A DNA stretch of 64,000 bases from Lantana camara (lineage: Eukaryota > Streptophyta > Magnoliopsida > Lamiales > Verbenaceae): the NCBI GenBank assembly GCA_037501455.1, contig CM074865.1:11540501-11604500 (forward strand), in the 5' to 3' direction. Within the stretch, counting starts at the first letter, position 1, and each line of letters starts with the position of its first letter. The position numbers and the translations under genes were made by a program. The notes below the pieces were generated by a model. That model made no database searches and was not told where the DNA came from. It worked only from the letters and a program-made list of their open reading frames with translations. Shown one piece after another: positions 1 to 11,190 of this stretch.

Positions 1-1614
1 TTCAATATGCAAGGGATCATAAATGTCATGAGTTGATGTAATCATGTTCATACACACCAATAAAGCCATTTAAACACATAAATGATTCAATCATTCAATT
101 CGTAATATATTACAATACATGTTAACAATGCATATGAATCAATTAGACATGTCTATAATGCATATAAGTCACATAAGGAGTCGAGGAGGTGCAAGGAAGG
201 CGATAGAACGAGTTTTGGCAAAGTTTTGCAAAAGTTAGGAAAAGTTGACAATTTTTGGAAAAGTGCAAGCTGTACAAAAATGGGTATATCTTGAGTTTGA
301 GAAATTGGAATTAAGTTTTACTTGTTAGAGGTGAAACTAGACACATAGAGGTTTTCAAGGATATGTGGCACGAATCATGGTTCAAAGCGAGGTGAAAATG
401 GCATAGGTTTGAAGTTGGACGAACGCAGATTGTCGAAGAAGTGGCGACACCAAAAAGAATTGATCATATCTCATAAATGGGAAAAGATATTAAGATGATT
501 CCAATTTGAGGATGTTCTAGACTTCAATAGGTTTCCGTGGGTTCAAAAATCAGGTCAATCCGAGTTCGTATGAGGGAGAACGAAGCAAAACAATCTCAGG
601 CCGAAACAAGGGATGGTCCAAAGTTTCTGCCTCAAATCCACCCCCGTGGATTTTTCCAAAAGGGAAAATCCACCCTCGCGGATTCAGGTCAGGGGCAAAA
701 AAAACCGCAGAAAACAGGGCACAAATGCGGGAGAAGACCAAAAATCACCAAAACACCTCAAAACTCAACCCAATCACTTAAAACATGTAGTATACCAAGT
801 AGAAACATCAAATGCAAGTTTAGGGCAAATTAAAACACCTAAATTCATAAACCCACATATATATATACATATATACATACACCTTCTTGCCCCAAGAATA
901 TCAACAATCAAGCTTAGGATTCAAAGATTATCATCTATTCATGCATATACACCCAAAGATTCAAGTTATAAAGCAAGAATTCCCCGACCCTAGTTATCAC
1001 CCAACATACTCATATATATACACTTATACCTTGGAGGAAAAGGATGGAGAAGAAGAAGAAATGGTTGGAGCTTGAATTCTTGGGCCAAAGCTTGAAGAAA
1101 TCTCTTGTCTCCTTGCTTGTTTGATGGTCCGATCAAAGAAGGAGAAGAGGAAAGGAGTTGGGAGCCTTTCTTTTGATAGAAGAAATGAAAGAAGAAGAAT
1201 GGATGGGGGGGGGAGGGGGGGGCTTTTATCGTGAATTAAAGGGAAGGAAAGAGGGAAAATCACACTTTGGTCCTTCTACAATTTAAAAGCTCCAATTGGG
1301 TCCCGAAAGTTTGGTTGGTGAATAATTGAGGTCCAATTAAAAGTTCGATTGAGTCCAAGGATTTCATATAATTTCAAATAAGTGCACAAGTGAAATAAAT
1401 ATTTAATTGGCAAGTAAGCATGTTATAAACAAATTCAAATAGCATAATCAAATAAATCATCTAAGTCATATTAGTCACATGATAGCAATTTAGTTCACGA
1501 AATTAATATGTTAAACGATCACTTAACAATTAAAACACATAAGTGTCACATAACTCTCAGTCTAAACCCACTCGTGACGTCATACCTGTATAGCCGAAAA
1601 GTCGGGGCGTTACA
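1..1614 (-). mobile_element. LARD1 3' LTR, partial (R-type long LTR, minus orientation)
   Basis: This stretch repeats 6469-8087 almost base for base, with only a handful of substitutions plus a G-run length change. It ends in GGGGCGTTACA at 1614, next to a polypurine tract, so it is the 3' LTR of an element read on the minus strand. The outer part of this LTR and its target duplication lie beyond the window edge. Near-identity of the two LTRs implies a young insertion. Open frames inside it of up to 126 codons match nothing I recognise, and both LTR copies carry them, so I treat them as chance. Confidence 0.88.
634..686. repeat. Palindrome pair in LARD1 LTR (left copy)
   Basis: Two near-palindromes of about 20 bp, with arms AAATCCAC and GTGGATTT or degenerate forms, lie at 634-653 and 667-686. 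The same pair is at 7102-7154 in the other LTR. In the element's sense direction the pair lies about 0.93-0.99 kb from the LTR start. That is the same offset as the unrelated palindrome clusters in the R1, R1' and R2 LTRs. Confidence 0.7.
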
Positions 1615-1632
1615 ACCTCTCCCCCTTAAGAA
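1615..1632 (-). other. Polypurine tract of LARD1
   Basis: On the minus strand this reads as a purine run CTTAAGGGGGAGAGGT directly before the LTR, the plus-strand priming site expected upstream of a 3' LTR. R1 has the nearly identical CTTAAGGGGGAGAGAAT at the same place. Confidence 0.85.
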
Positions 1633-1835
1633 GGACCTGTCCCCAGGTCCACTGCCTTGATTCTGAACTTTGCGTAAACTTTCCTGTGTTCATCCCATAC
1701 GGGTTAGCAACTCCCCGTCAGGAATTAGTTCGGAAAAGGTCTTCAAGCAACAAGGGGTCTTCAATTGCTGTTAAATCACGACCCTTAACTCACCGAAGCC
1801 TAAGCATTCGAAAGTCTAATCAGGTAGCAAGTAAT

Positions 1836-1939
1836 GAAAGAGCCCCGTCTTTCGAACAACAAGGAGAGAACCCCGTCTTTCACAAGCAACAACGAGAGAA
1901 CCCCGTCTCTCGAACAACAACGAGAGAACCCCGTCTCTC
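1836..1939 (-). repeat. Four-copy GAGAGA-CGGGGT-TCTCTC hairpin array
   Basis: Four 18-bp units at 1836-1853, 1864-1881, 1894-1911 and 1922-1939, period 28-30 bp. In the sense strand each unit can fold with a six-base stem GAGAGA/TCTCTC around CGGGGT; the first two units are slightly degenerate. R1 carries the same unit three times at 42325-42399. In both elements the array lies about 0.2-0.3 kb upstream of the polypurine tract. Confidence 0.8.
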
Positions 1940-4900
1940 AAACAGACAAAGAACGAGAAACTCTCAAACTCTCAAAACAACAATTAAATAAACAATCATG
2001 TCACAACCACACAAGAAACAAGTAGGAGTTATCAAATACATCAAGAATCAATCATACAAGAATAGTTAATACAACAAGTAATCCAAGCACTTAGCATCAT
2101 AAAATTATTCGAAATAAAGTTGTATGTATGTATATGCCATGGATGCTAAATGTACCGTTCACTGATGCTCGAGAATCTTATATTGTAGTGATCCGATTCA
2201 ACACTTGATTCCTTCCATAGTGTCAGGCATTGCAATCCCCGATGTACTCAATACTTAAATAACCACCCGATCTTCATCACATAATCTTTTCTCTTGCCTT
2301 CTCTAAACACCATAGTCCGAAGCTCAAATTTTTAGTGTGTACTTGATCTTAACCCAATTAGCTCGTTGTCCACCTCGATTAGTATTCGACCTTCTTAGTT
2401 GTTTAAGTTCGCCTTTAAATGCTCAAGTTCTAACCTCCAACTTGAATACTTGAGTTAATCTTTAGTAGCTCAATTTCCATTCTCCAATCCCAATAACTTC
2501 CCCGGTTAATCCTGGAAAAACGCCCGACGAGATGGTAACCCATCTTTCATGTTGTGTGTTTTCCTTCTAAGTATTCCTCTTCCAAAGTAACTCTTGTTTT
2601 CATCACGTGAGTTGATTCTAACTTCATTTATCATGGAATATGATGATCCGATTAGCTTCCCTTTTACCCAATACTTTCCTTGCCAATTCTTAAAGTTCTT
2701 TCACAGTCCCATGTCTCCAAGCTGAAGACACGTTATGCTATCTATGATCCTTTTAATCTTGGAAGATTTAACTTGTAAGTCTCATAACAAGAAATCAACG
2801 AGGTTGATTCTTCAACTGAAGTTACCAACTATCATTCTTCTGGGTCGGCTCTCCCCCTTAAGAGATTCTATCTCAACCCTTTGAACTTGTTCTATCACTT
2901 ATGGAATATGGGATTCCCAACTTCTTAACTTCAGCTTCCTTGGTATAAAGGTCCTAGTCAAGCTACGTGTCCGGTGATATTATTCATATTTACGTTGAAG
3001 TGATTTTGGTAGAGATAACAACCTACTTCTTCTATTCTACCCTCAAGCTCTATTTTCCCGAGCCTCGATATTTCCTCTTTCCTTTTGTTACACACACTTT
3101 GCAATCCAATAGTCCTCTTATCTCAAATCGGATGCGGCTCGGTCGGAGTAACACTTGAGGAATGGAGTGGAGAAAGTTCCTATCAAGTAAACACTAAACC
3201 ATGCATGTTGGATTAAGATGCCAATGCACATAGCCAACATATGAGGATGCAACACATTAGAGCAAGTATTTAATGTAAAGATGTATGCACACATATAGAA
3301 ATATAGAAGAGTAATTAATTTAAAGCGAAGTATGATGCACGTGCCATGAATATATTAAACCTGTCACCATGGTGGTAAGCTTTTAGCTTGACAATTTGAT
3401 CCTTTGACCTCTAGTTCGTCAACCACTTCTTGCTTACCCACGGTCTTCTAACTTCCTTAATTCTCCTTGCATCCATCCATGCTTCCAAGGTCCGTGTTTG
3501 CTATTAAATTCCAATTTTCTATACCCGAACATCTTGATACCTCAATCCTCCCAAATGCCAATTTCCAAGTTCCTTTTTACTTCCTTAATCCTCTTGTGAG
3601 GCCCCAAATCCAAAGTTTTCATTAAACTCCAATCCTTTCACATTCACGAAATCGGTTGCGCTAGTCTCCCCAAATTTCGATCCCAACTTGTAGGATTTCC
3701 ACCATAGTCGTCACCTTAATCATAGTCTCTATATTTCCTTCTTCGTAAGTTCATAAAAGTGAATGGATTTGGCTTCCATGATTGTATGATCTTAGTGTTC
3801 CGTTTCGATCAAGTTATCAAACTTGAATATCAATTTGGGTACCTTGACTTCCCATAGATTTATAGGGATTATGCCGTTGCTTGGTTCCTCTACTTGTCAC
3901 CTTCATGAATCCAAAATTGTTTGGTCTCCAACCCAATCTAAGATTTATTTTAGCATCCAAAGTATCTCACTCATCTCTTATCCGATTCTTTACCGCAATT
4001 GTTATCTTGACCAAAACCTTCTCGCTCTAGCCTTAAAGAATTTCTCGTGGTCGAGCAACTTCATAAACTTTCCAAGATCGGATGCTTTCATTCTCACTCC
4101 GGGTTGAATTGACGAATTTAGTTGTTGATTCGAGTATCTTGGTCATCCTTTTGTAATTCCGAAAGTGGAGTGGTCTCTAGCTTCTTCCACTAGCCTCATT
4201 CCAAAACCCTAAGTATCTCGACATATTTCTTTACACCAAATTCCTCTTTATTTTAAAAATTATAAATTCCCTTTTTCCATAATTAAGCTTCTCGGTCTTT
4301 AGCTTCAATTCGGATCATTTCTTTCAACTCAAGTTTTCTTCTTTGGTCTTCTAAACCCGGATGTTGTAAACATTTGATACCTTCAAGTATTGATTTCGCC
4401 TCCTTCTTGAATTAAATGAATCTCATGCCCGGTTGATCGACTCCCTTCGCGATATAAAGAGGTAGGTGTTTATTTTGTGGATATAAACATCACAACCTCG
4501 TACTATTAATTCATTCATTCAAAATCTTCACCCAAAATTTAATTCCCTTTTTGAGCTCGAACTCTCAACCTATAATCTTATCATAAGGGTCACCGATTAC
4601 CCGTATTATTCTAAATATCCGAAGCAAACATCCACACTTTAGAGAGAGCCCGTTGCAAGTTGTTGTGGTTTTGAGGATTGGCCGTGGTTTGAGGTTATAT
4701 TAATATCCTACAATTCACAATTCAATTCAAATATAATGCATGCCCGTTAGTACGTGCATATGACACACAATTAGCACCAAGAGCACGTATTAATGAAAAA
4801 TGTAACGCATAAATTAACAAAATTTTAAGTCAAACACATTTAATAATAAGTTTTACCATGTCAAATTTCAATAACAATGCTCATGATCAATGCGATGCAC

Positions 4901-4973
4901 ACGTTGACATGTTGTTCCTAAGCCGTTCGACCTACACCTGACACGACATGACACGAGAGCCCGGGTTTTGCAA

Positions 4974-4991
4974 CCTGGGGCTCTGATACCA
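4974..4991 (-). other. Primer-binding site of LARD1 (tRNA-iMet type)
   Basis: The minus strand reads TGGTATCAGAGCCCCAGG eight bases inside the 5' LTR. TGGTATCAGAGC is the standard complement of the 3' end of plant initiator methionine tRNA. Confidence 0.88.
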
Positions 4992-4999
4992 CTTAAGAA

Positions 5000-7900
5000 T
5001 GTAACACCCGGGACGATAGGCGCCACATCCCCCGCACTATAAGTCTAGTCCACACATGAAATGGATAGTTCAGCATGAACCGGACCCATAGCGAACGGGT
5101 GACAAAACAAAAACAACCTTGCTAGGCGGAACTAACCCCGTACCATATAATCAAAAGGCTGTGCGGAAGCATTAATGTGCAATTCATAGATTTCAACAAA
5201 GGCTACAAGCACGAATTTCCAATACATAAAATTAAATCCATCATGCATCCTAACAACGGGTTCAACTAAGCACACAACCTGTCCCGAATCAATATCCAAT
5301 AATTTCATAACTAGCACAAAGGCCCAATTACATAGGAATATCCAATTAGAACATAATAATGTAAGATGTGACTCGAGTGTACAAGTAATCTAACAAAAGA
5401 AGTAAAACTTGACCTCCGCCTAGCAAAACCTGCAAGAAACTGAGAAGTGGGAAAGAGGGGTCAGTCTCTAGAAGACTGAGTGAGCAGGAGCGATACATAT
5501 ACTATAGAAACATGCGCATGCAAGCCATAAATCCCGAGCAAGATTTTATTCAAAGATAGTTCCCACGAAGGGCAAGAAATTAACAAGTAATGCTCGGACT
5601 TTATGACTAATTCATATTAAATTCGTTATGTTCATAATTCATACATAATCATAAAGGCTCGGCGAGTGAGCGTGCATCATCTCCAACCAAACTCCGACCG
5701 TGTACGACAAATATCATTAATACATTGAATACGTGATCATGCAATATCTTATAATACATGCAAGCCATATAACATAAGATATAGGCGTTTGGGCGATCCG
5801 TGTACCGGCCTTCCCGCACGGTGCATAACAATCATAACATAAACATTGACATAAAATAAGTTCCAACCTTCTTCCTCCGGGTGGTGGACGGGCTTGCAAG
5901 ACCCGGCCACCTCATGCATTGACCCAGGGGGGTACATGAATCCCCCAAGGGCGCTCAGCTACCATTCCACGCTAATCTTCTAGCTAGGTCCGGTCTCTGT
6001 TAAATGGTTGGGACTAGCACATGGGATCACCGTCGGCCCTTGCCTCCCCGGGTAGCCACATGTGCTAGATCCCGGGCCCGTGCATTCATTCATGTTCTCG
6101 CCAAAACGTTTCCATTCATGAAAACATAACATATTTCATAATTTATTAGAAAAGGGTTTACTCGATCAAAGTTTACTCGATGACTCTACTTCAAAAGTAA
6201 CATATATATATACATAAGGATTTGGCTAAAGCTTGTCACATAAGGTTGTAGGGTTTAATATGTAACTAGAACGAAAACACCCTCACCTGGAACATGACGA
6301 TATAAGGATACAAACTAGGCCGTGTGCCTATTGATTACGATATCTCCTCCCCGGAGATGAACTGTATAAGAGAAAGACATAATGTGAACTCGTGAGAAAT
6401 GACTCAATATGAAACCAATTAGAACGCACGGCATTAACATGAGGTGTTCGTGAAATGCTTTGTCATGATTCAATATGCAAGGGATCATAAATGTCATGAG
6501 TTGATGTAATCATGTTCATACACACCAATAAAGCCATTTAAACACATAAATGATTCAATCATTCAATTCGTAATATATTACAATACATGTTAACAATGCA
6601 TATGAATCAATTAGACATGTCTATAATGCATATAAGTCACATAAGGAGTCGAGGAGGTGCAAGGAAGGCGATAGAACGAGTTTTGGCAAAGTTTTGCAAA
6701 AGTTAGGAAAAGTTGACAATTTTTGGAAAAGTGCAAGCTGTACAAAAATGGGTATATCTTGAGTTTGAGAAATTGGAATTAAGTTTTGCTTGTTGGAGGT
6801 GAAACTAGACACATATAGGTTTTCAAGGATATGTGGCACGAATCATGGTTCAAAGCGAGGTGAAAATGGCATAGGTTTGAAGTTGGACGAACGCAGATTG
6901 TCGAAGAAGTGGCGACACCAAAAAGAATTGATCATATCTCATAAATGGGAAAAGATATTAAGATGATTCCAATTTGAGGATGTTCTAGACTTCAATAGGT
7001 TTCCGTGGGTTCAAAAATCAGGTCAATCCGAGTTCGTATGAGGGAGAACGAAGCAAAACAATCTCAGGCCGAAACAAGGGATGGTCCAAAGTTTCTGCCT
7101 CAAATCCACCCCCGTGGATTTTTCCAAAAGGGAAAATCCACCCTCGCGGATTCAGGTCAGGGGCCAAAAAAAACGCAGAAAACAGGGCACAAACGCGGGA
7201 GAAGACCAAAAATCACCAAAACACCTCAAAACTCAACCCAATCACTTAAAACATGTAGTATACCAAGTAGAAACATCAAATGCAAGTTTAGGGCAAATTA
7301 AAACACCTAAATTCATAAACCCACATATATATATACATATATACATACACCTTCTTGCCCCAAGAATATCAACAATCAAGCTTAGGATTCAAAGATTATC
7401 ATCTATTCATGCATATACACCCAAAGATTCAAGTTATAAAGCAAGAATTCCCCGACCCTAGTTATCACCCAACATACTCATATATATACACTTATACCTT
7501 GGAGGAAAAGGATGGAGAAGAAGAAGAAATGGTTGGAGCTTGAATTCTTGGGCCAAAGCTTGAAGAAATCTCTTGTCTCCTTGCTTGTTTGATGGTCCGA
7601 TCAAAGAAGGAGAAGAGGAAAGGAGTTGGGAGCCTTTCTTTTGATAGAAGAAATGAAAGAAGAAGAATGGATTGGGGGGGGGGGGGGGGGGGGGGCTTTT
7701 ATCGTGAATTAAAGGGAAGGAAAGAGGGAAAATCACACTTTGGTCCTTCTACAATTTAAAAGCTCCAATTGGGTCCCGAAAGTTTGGTTGGTGAATAATT
7801 GAGGTCCAATTAAAAGTTCGATTGAGTCCAAGGATTTCATATAATTTCAAATAAGTGCACAAGTGAAATAAATATTTAATTGGCAAGTAAGCATGTTATA

Positions 7901-8087
7901 AACAAATTCAAATAGCATAATCAAATAAATCATCTAAGTCATATTAGTCACATGATAGCAATTTAGTTCACGAAATTAATATGTTAAACGATCACTTAAC
8001 AATTAAAACACATAAGTGTCACATAACTCTCAGTCTAAACCCACTCGTGACGTCATACCTGTATAGCCGAAAAGTCGGGGCGTTACA
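5000..8087 (-). mobile_element. LARD1 5' LTR, complete (3088 bp)
   Basis: Starts TGTAACACCCG and ends GGGGCGTTACA, i.e. TG...CA termini. The right flank GATAT (8088-8092) is the expected five-base target duplication; its partner is outside the window. It holds the conserved TCAGTC/GACTGA hairpin at 5461-5479, the GCTAGGCGG motif just beyond it, a GC-rich block around 5880-6080 shared with R1 and R2, and the palindrome pair at 7102-7154. A G-run of about 22 bases (7674-7695) corresponds to an interrupted G9-A-G9 run in the other LTR. Confidence 0.88.
5461..5479. repeat. Conserved LTR hairpin TCAGTC-N7-GACTGA (LARD1)
   Basis: Six-base perfect stem with a seven-base loop, about 0.46 kb from the LTR 3' end. 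On the minus strand it is followed by a pyrimidine stretch, TTTCTTGCAGGT and GCTAGGCGG. The stem is identical in R1, R1', R2 and R3 while the loop differs. Confidence 0.75.
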
Positions 8088-8316
8088 GATATAGGGCTCG
8101 TTTCATGAACCATTTCACCTAAATGGTAGAGTCCTAAAGTCGTCAGGATTAGGGGAGTTCTCATACATGCACAGATAAAGTAAACGCATACCAAACAAGA
8201 GCATATAAAGAAGTGTTGCCTCAATTCGTTATTTCATTCAAAGATTGTATGTGATTACAATAAGGAAAAGCACAAAGCGGATATACAATCGGCTTTCTAG
8301 GGCACTATTCCTAACA
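8088..8316 (-). mobile_element. Family A LTR fragment, host site of LARD1
   Basis: Matches the last 230 bp (plus-strand direction) of the family A LTRs, ending in GGGCACTATTCCTAACA. The sequence is cut at an internal GATAT where LARD1 inserted. The rest of this LTR should lie left of the window. It is itself inserted in D, with CATAT at 8317-8321 as the right-hand target duplication. Confidence 0.85.
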
Positions 8317-8669
8317 CATATATCACCATGAATATGCTCAAGAAAAGCAGGTGATTCATTCTGTATCTTAGCTGGTGATGGTCTCAAGGTTAAATTTCCA
8401 AGATTACAAGCTGTACACGGATCCTTTCTCATTTGAGGAAGCTTCTGGTCCCTCAATGGATGCCCACGTGTACTTTTAATGAGCTTTCGCATTATTGTTG
8501 AACTAGGATGACCTAACCGGTCATGCCAAATATCTAGCACCGAAGTATCGTGCTTATCTTTAACTACTATGTGTGATTCGATCACATTTATGTATTTGTA
8601 ATGCAATCCAGAAGGGAGAATTGGTAATTTTTCCAATATGTATCTCTTTCCCGCTTTACAGGTTGTATG
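8317..8669 (-). pseudogene. D copia Gag-Pol remnant: GAG-pre-integrase and integrase zinc-finger region
   Basis: The minus-strand frame holds the typical copia pre-integrase block around HDRLGHPS, followed by a CxxC pair (CTACNLG) and the start of the integrase core (HGDIC), where the A LTR interrupts it. Upstream residues around GKRYILEKLP belong to the linker between protease and integrase. The frame reads on into the B LTR, so its apparent start is artificial. The protein differs clearly from the A and C polyproteins. The missing N-terminal side lies 45 kb away at 53793-55066, separated by B. RT and RNase H must lie left of the window or be lost. Confidence 0.8.
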
Positions 8670-9020
8670 TGCTGGGTGGAGGGCCCAGAACAATGGTTGT
8701 CCGGGACCACATTTTAAAATTTTGTTTATAATACAAGTATTAAAATATTTATAAAACATTTTAATACAATAGCGGAAGACTAGCCGGATCTACTCAAGTA
8801 TATACATGCAATTGATAATAAATTTTAAATCACTTAAGCAGATAAATATCTAATATGCAATTAACACTTAAGAACATATAATTTATCATGCTTAAAATAA
8901 TATAACTGTGAAATATTACCGTACTCCAAATATGGCTATCTAACGGTATTTTTCCAGCACCTTTGCTTTCACAGAAGACGGTTACCGCGTTCACCTCCCA
9001 GGCACCCGAAACACGATCAC
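8670..9020 (-). mobile_element. B 3' LTR, segment 1 of 4
   Basis: Begins TGCTGGGTGGAGGGC and matches the start of the complete B LTR at 51457. It is preceded by GTATG (8665-8669), which resembles GTAAG after the other end of B at 53793; the one mismatch fits an old insertion. The segment ends in ATCAC, duplicated by the solo A LTR that follows. Confidence 0.85.
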
Positions 9021-10177
9021 TGTTAGGAATAGTGCCCTAGAAAGCCGATTAGTCATAATCCGTTTTGGGATTTTCCTAGTATCACAGACAATCTTTGAAT
9101 AATATACGATTGATTAATATCATAGGCAAACACTTCTTTATATGCTCTTGTTCGGTATGCGTTTACTTTATCTGTGCATGTATGAGAACTTCCCTAATCC
9201 TGATGACTTTAGGACTCTACCATTTAGGTGAAATGGTTCATGAAACGAGCCCTATATCACATAAGTCATGATTAGTAAATTACTCCAAGCCGATGAGTCC
9301 TACAGACAGTGGGAGTGTCAATCTGACTCCTCTAAGGCTTGCTTGTGGGATCACGCCCTTAAGAAGGACCACCTTGTTTCATGGAGGTGCAAAGTGTATA
9401 GTTGATACGTGCGTGATACATGAGGGTGCTTACTTTAATAAGTAAGTTCACTGAGGTGCCCCGTGTGAGAACATTCCTAAATGGGAAAGGAAGTTTCTAT
9501 TTCAAGAAATGGAAACTTCCAGATTAGGAAATATCTCACGAGTCATTGATGTGATTAATTGATCCTTAGACTTGAGGTTTCTTGTCACTTTATGAGTTAA
9601 CTCTGTAGTCTTAGGTATAAGCTTTAAAGGGTGTCGCCTTAGACAACTGATTCAAGGCTTATGTTGGGGCTGCACAAGTGATTCATGAAAGTGAATGAGA
9701 ATCAAGAAAGGACCTACACTTGCATTTGCAAGGTGATCTCTTATTGTGTAAGTCATTCATATGCCATATGGAGTCCTTGGCCAAGGCAGTAGATCAAGAC
9801 ATCAAGAAAAGGGTTTCTTGGATTGAGATCAAATGGATATGAAATGCACTTAGCTTTAAGACCGGATTATTAGGGTTCTGATTATTCCCTTACCCTAGAT
9901 CTTGGTTGAGAGATAGTAAGTAGGAGGATTGTATCTCACATGAATCAATGACTTAAAGGTTCTGTCGAATCCGAACATTCCAATTCAGCTAGGGGTTAAA
10001 CACCTGTTGCTAGACTATGGTCGTTTAATCTGTGGACTGATTAATTAATTAGTGAATTAATTAATTAGGGTCACTGCTAATTGAATTGAGAACCTAGAGG
10101 GTCACACACAACAACTTGGTTACATGAGTTGAGGCTTAAAAATGATTAAACGAGTTAATCGGGCCTAGAGGGTTCCA

Positions 10178-10245
10178 CACGTGTGAAACCACACGTGTGG
10201 GTCACGTGAGTGACACGTGTCCTTGTGACACGTGTCCCACACGTG
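10178..10245 (+). promoter_or_regulatory. Six-copy CACGTG (G-box) array in A LTR
   Basis: CACGTG cores at 10178, 10192, 10203, 10214, 10229 and 10240, all within 68 bp. Several are extended to ACACGTGT. G-boxes are known sites for plant bZIP and bHLH factors. The array lies about 0.34 kb upstream of the TATA box, the place of an LTR enhancer. Other A LTRs keep four, four, two or no cores. Confidence 0.75.
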
Positions 10246-10584
10246 TGAATATATATATTGTATATATATATTAAATAATTAAATGTGTTAATTATTTAAT
10301 AGACTTTGGTTTAATTTTGAATTAAAAAGAAAGTCTAATTTAGGAGAAAAATAATCTAGTTAATTAATTATGAATTAATTAATTAGATAAAATAAGTTAT
10401 TTATTTTAAATAAATAAAGTATAAAATTATCCAAAAATAGTTTGGATATTTTAGCTCTCTTGAAAGTTGATTTGAATTAGAATTCAAAGTCAAAGTCAAA
10501 ATTGCTTGATGATCAAGTAATAGGAGAGAGAGAGAGACCAAAATCCTAGCCCATTAAGGACTAGGAATTTCGGTACCCTCTCTC

Positions 10585-10592
10585 TATAAATA
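10585..10592 (+). promoter_or_regulatory. TATA box of the solo A LTR
   Basis: TATAAATA followed by GGGGAGCTCGAGCTCC. All A LTRs carry a TATA-like motif at this point, so it is the likely core promoter for retroelement transcription, starting about 30 bp downstream. Confidence 0.65.
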
Positions 10593-10979
10593 GGGGAGCT
10601 CGAGCTCCTCTAAGAGCTAATTGGCAATTCTTTTGGTTCATGTGTTGAACACCTTCCTTTCTCCAAGATTAAATAAAACCCTAGGTTAAGCCTAAACACT
10701 AACTAGAGAACTAGCATCCTTACTAGTTAGATTGTGATCAAGTTGGTGGACTTTCTCTAGAGACTTCAACTTAGAAGTTTGAAGATTCGAGCTTTACCAA
10801 GGAGAGGGGATCAAGCCGCGAGAAGAGCGTTCTTGGGTGGCTTGAAACGCTTCAAGAAAGCATAAAAGAAAAGTAAGTTTTCTATCTGTACGAATTTGGT
10901 TACACGATTGCGAGTCCAAGGTCCTTTTGTTGGGAAATTTTTTTAAATTCCGCTGCTTTCTGATTCGTGTTTTCCAACA

Positions 10980-11190
10980 ATCACTCCTCGTGAAACCGGC
11001 AGAGCTTCCCTGCAATAACCCCAGAGAAACCCTCAGAGTGTGGGCTCCGAAAGTATTTCTCTAAATACTTAGAGAAAATAAACTTTAAACTAGAAAACCC
11101 TTTTCAGGGTTTAATCTCCCGAAATTAGGCATTTTATATATAAACACCTAATTAAAATTAATTCCAAAATAAATCAGAATCAACTAGGAG
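10980..11190 (-). mobile_element. B 3' LTR, segment 2 of 4
   Basis: Continues the B LTR after the solo A LTR, with ATCAC repeated at its left edge. It matches about 51977-52197 in the complete B LTR. It ends in ACTAGGAG, the left target duplication of the next insertion. Confidence 0.83.

Larger units (their letters stand above)
1615..4973 (-). mobile_element. LARD1 internal region, non-coding
   Basis: About 3.4 kb between the polypurine tract and the primer-binding site. No frame exceeds about 100 codons, and I see no CCHC knuckle, protease DTG/DSG, YVDD or integrase motif on either strand. The last few hundred bases of the sense strand (about 1650-1960 here) are recognisably homologous to the last part of R1's internal region, so it is a related family. 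Two LTRs of about 3 kb with a gene-less core of 3-4 kb fit the class described as large retrotransposon derivatives (LARDs), which depend on proteins from other elements. The parent autonomous family cannot be named from this sequence. Confidence 0.75.
9021..10979 (+). mobile_element. Solo family A LTR (1959 bp, plus orientation)
   Basis: Starts TGTTAGGAATAGTGCCC and ends GTGTTTTCCAACA, the reverse complement of the other A LTRs. Perfect target duplications ATCAC flank it (9016-9020 and 10980-10984). The uninterrupted site is visible in the other B LTR near 51970. There is no internal region, so intra-element LTR recombination has removed it. It contains an intact six-copy G-box array and a TATA box. 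Confidence 0.93.

Noticed and set aside
537..993. 98- and 126-codon frames in LARD1 LTRs (repeated at 7005-7461)
   Set aside because: They overlap in different frames, include simple-sequence peptides, and occur twice only because the LTR does. No coding motif.
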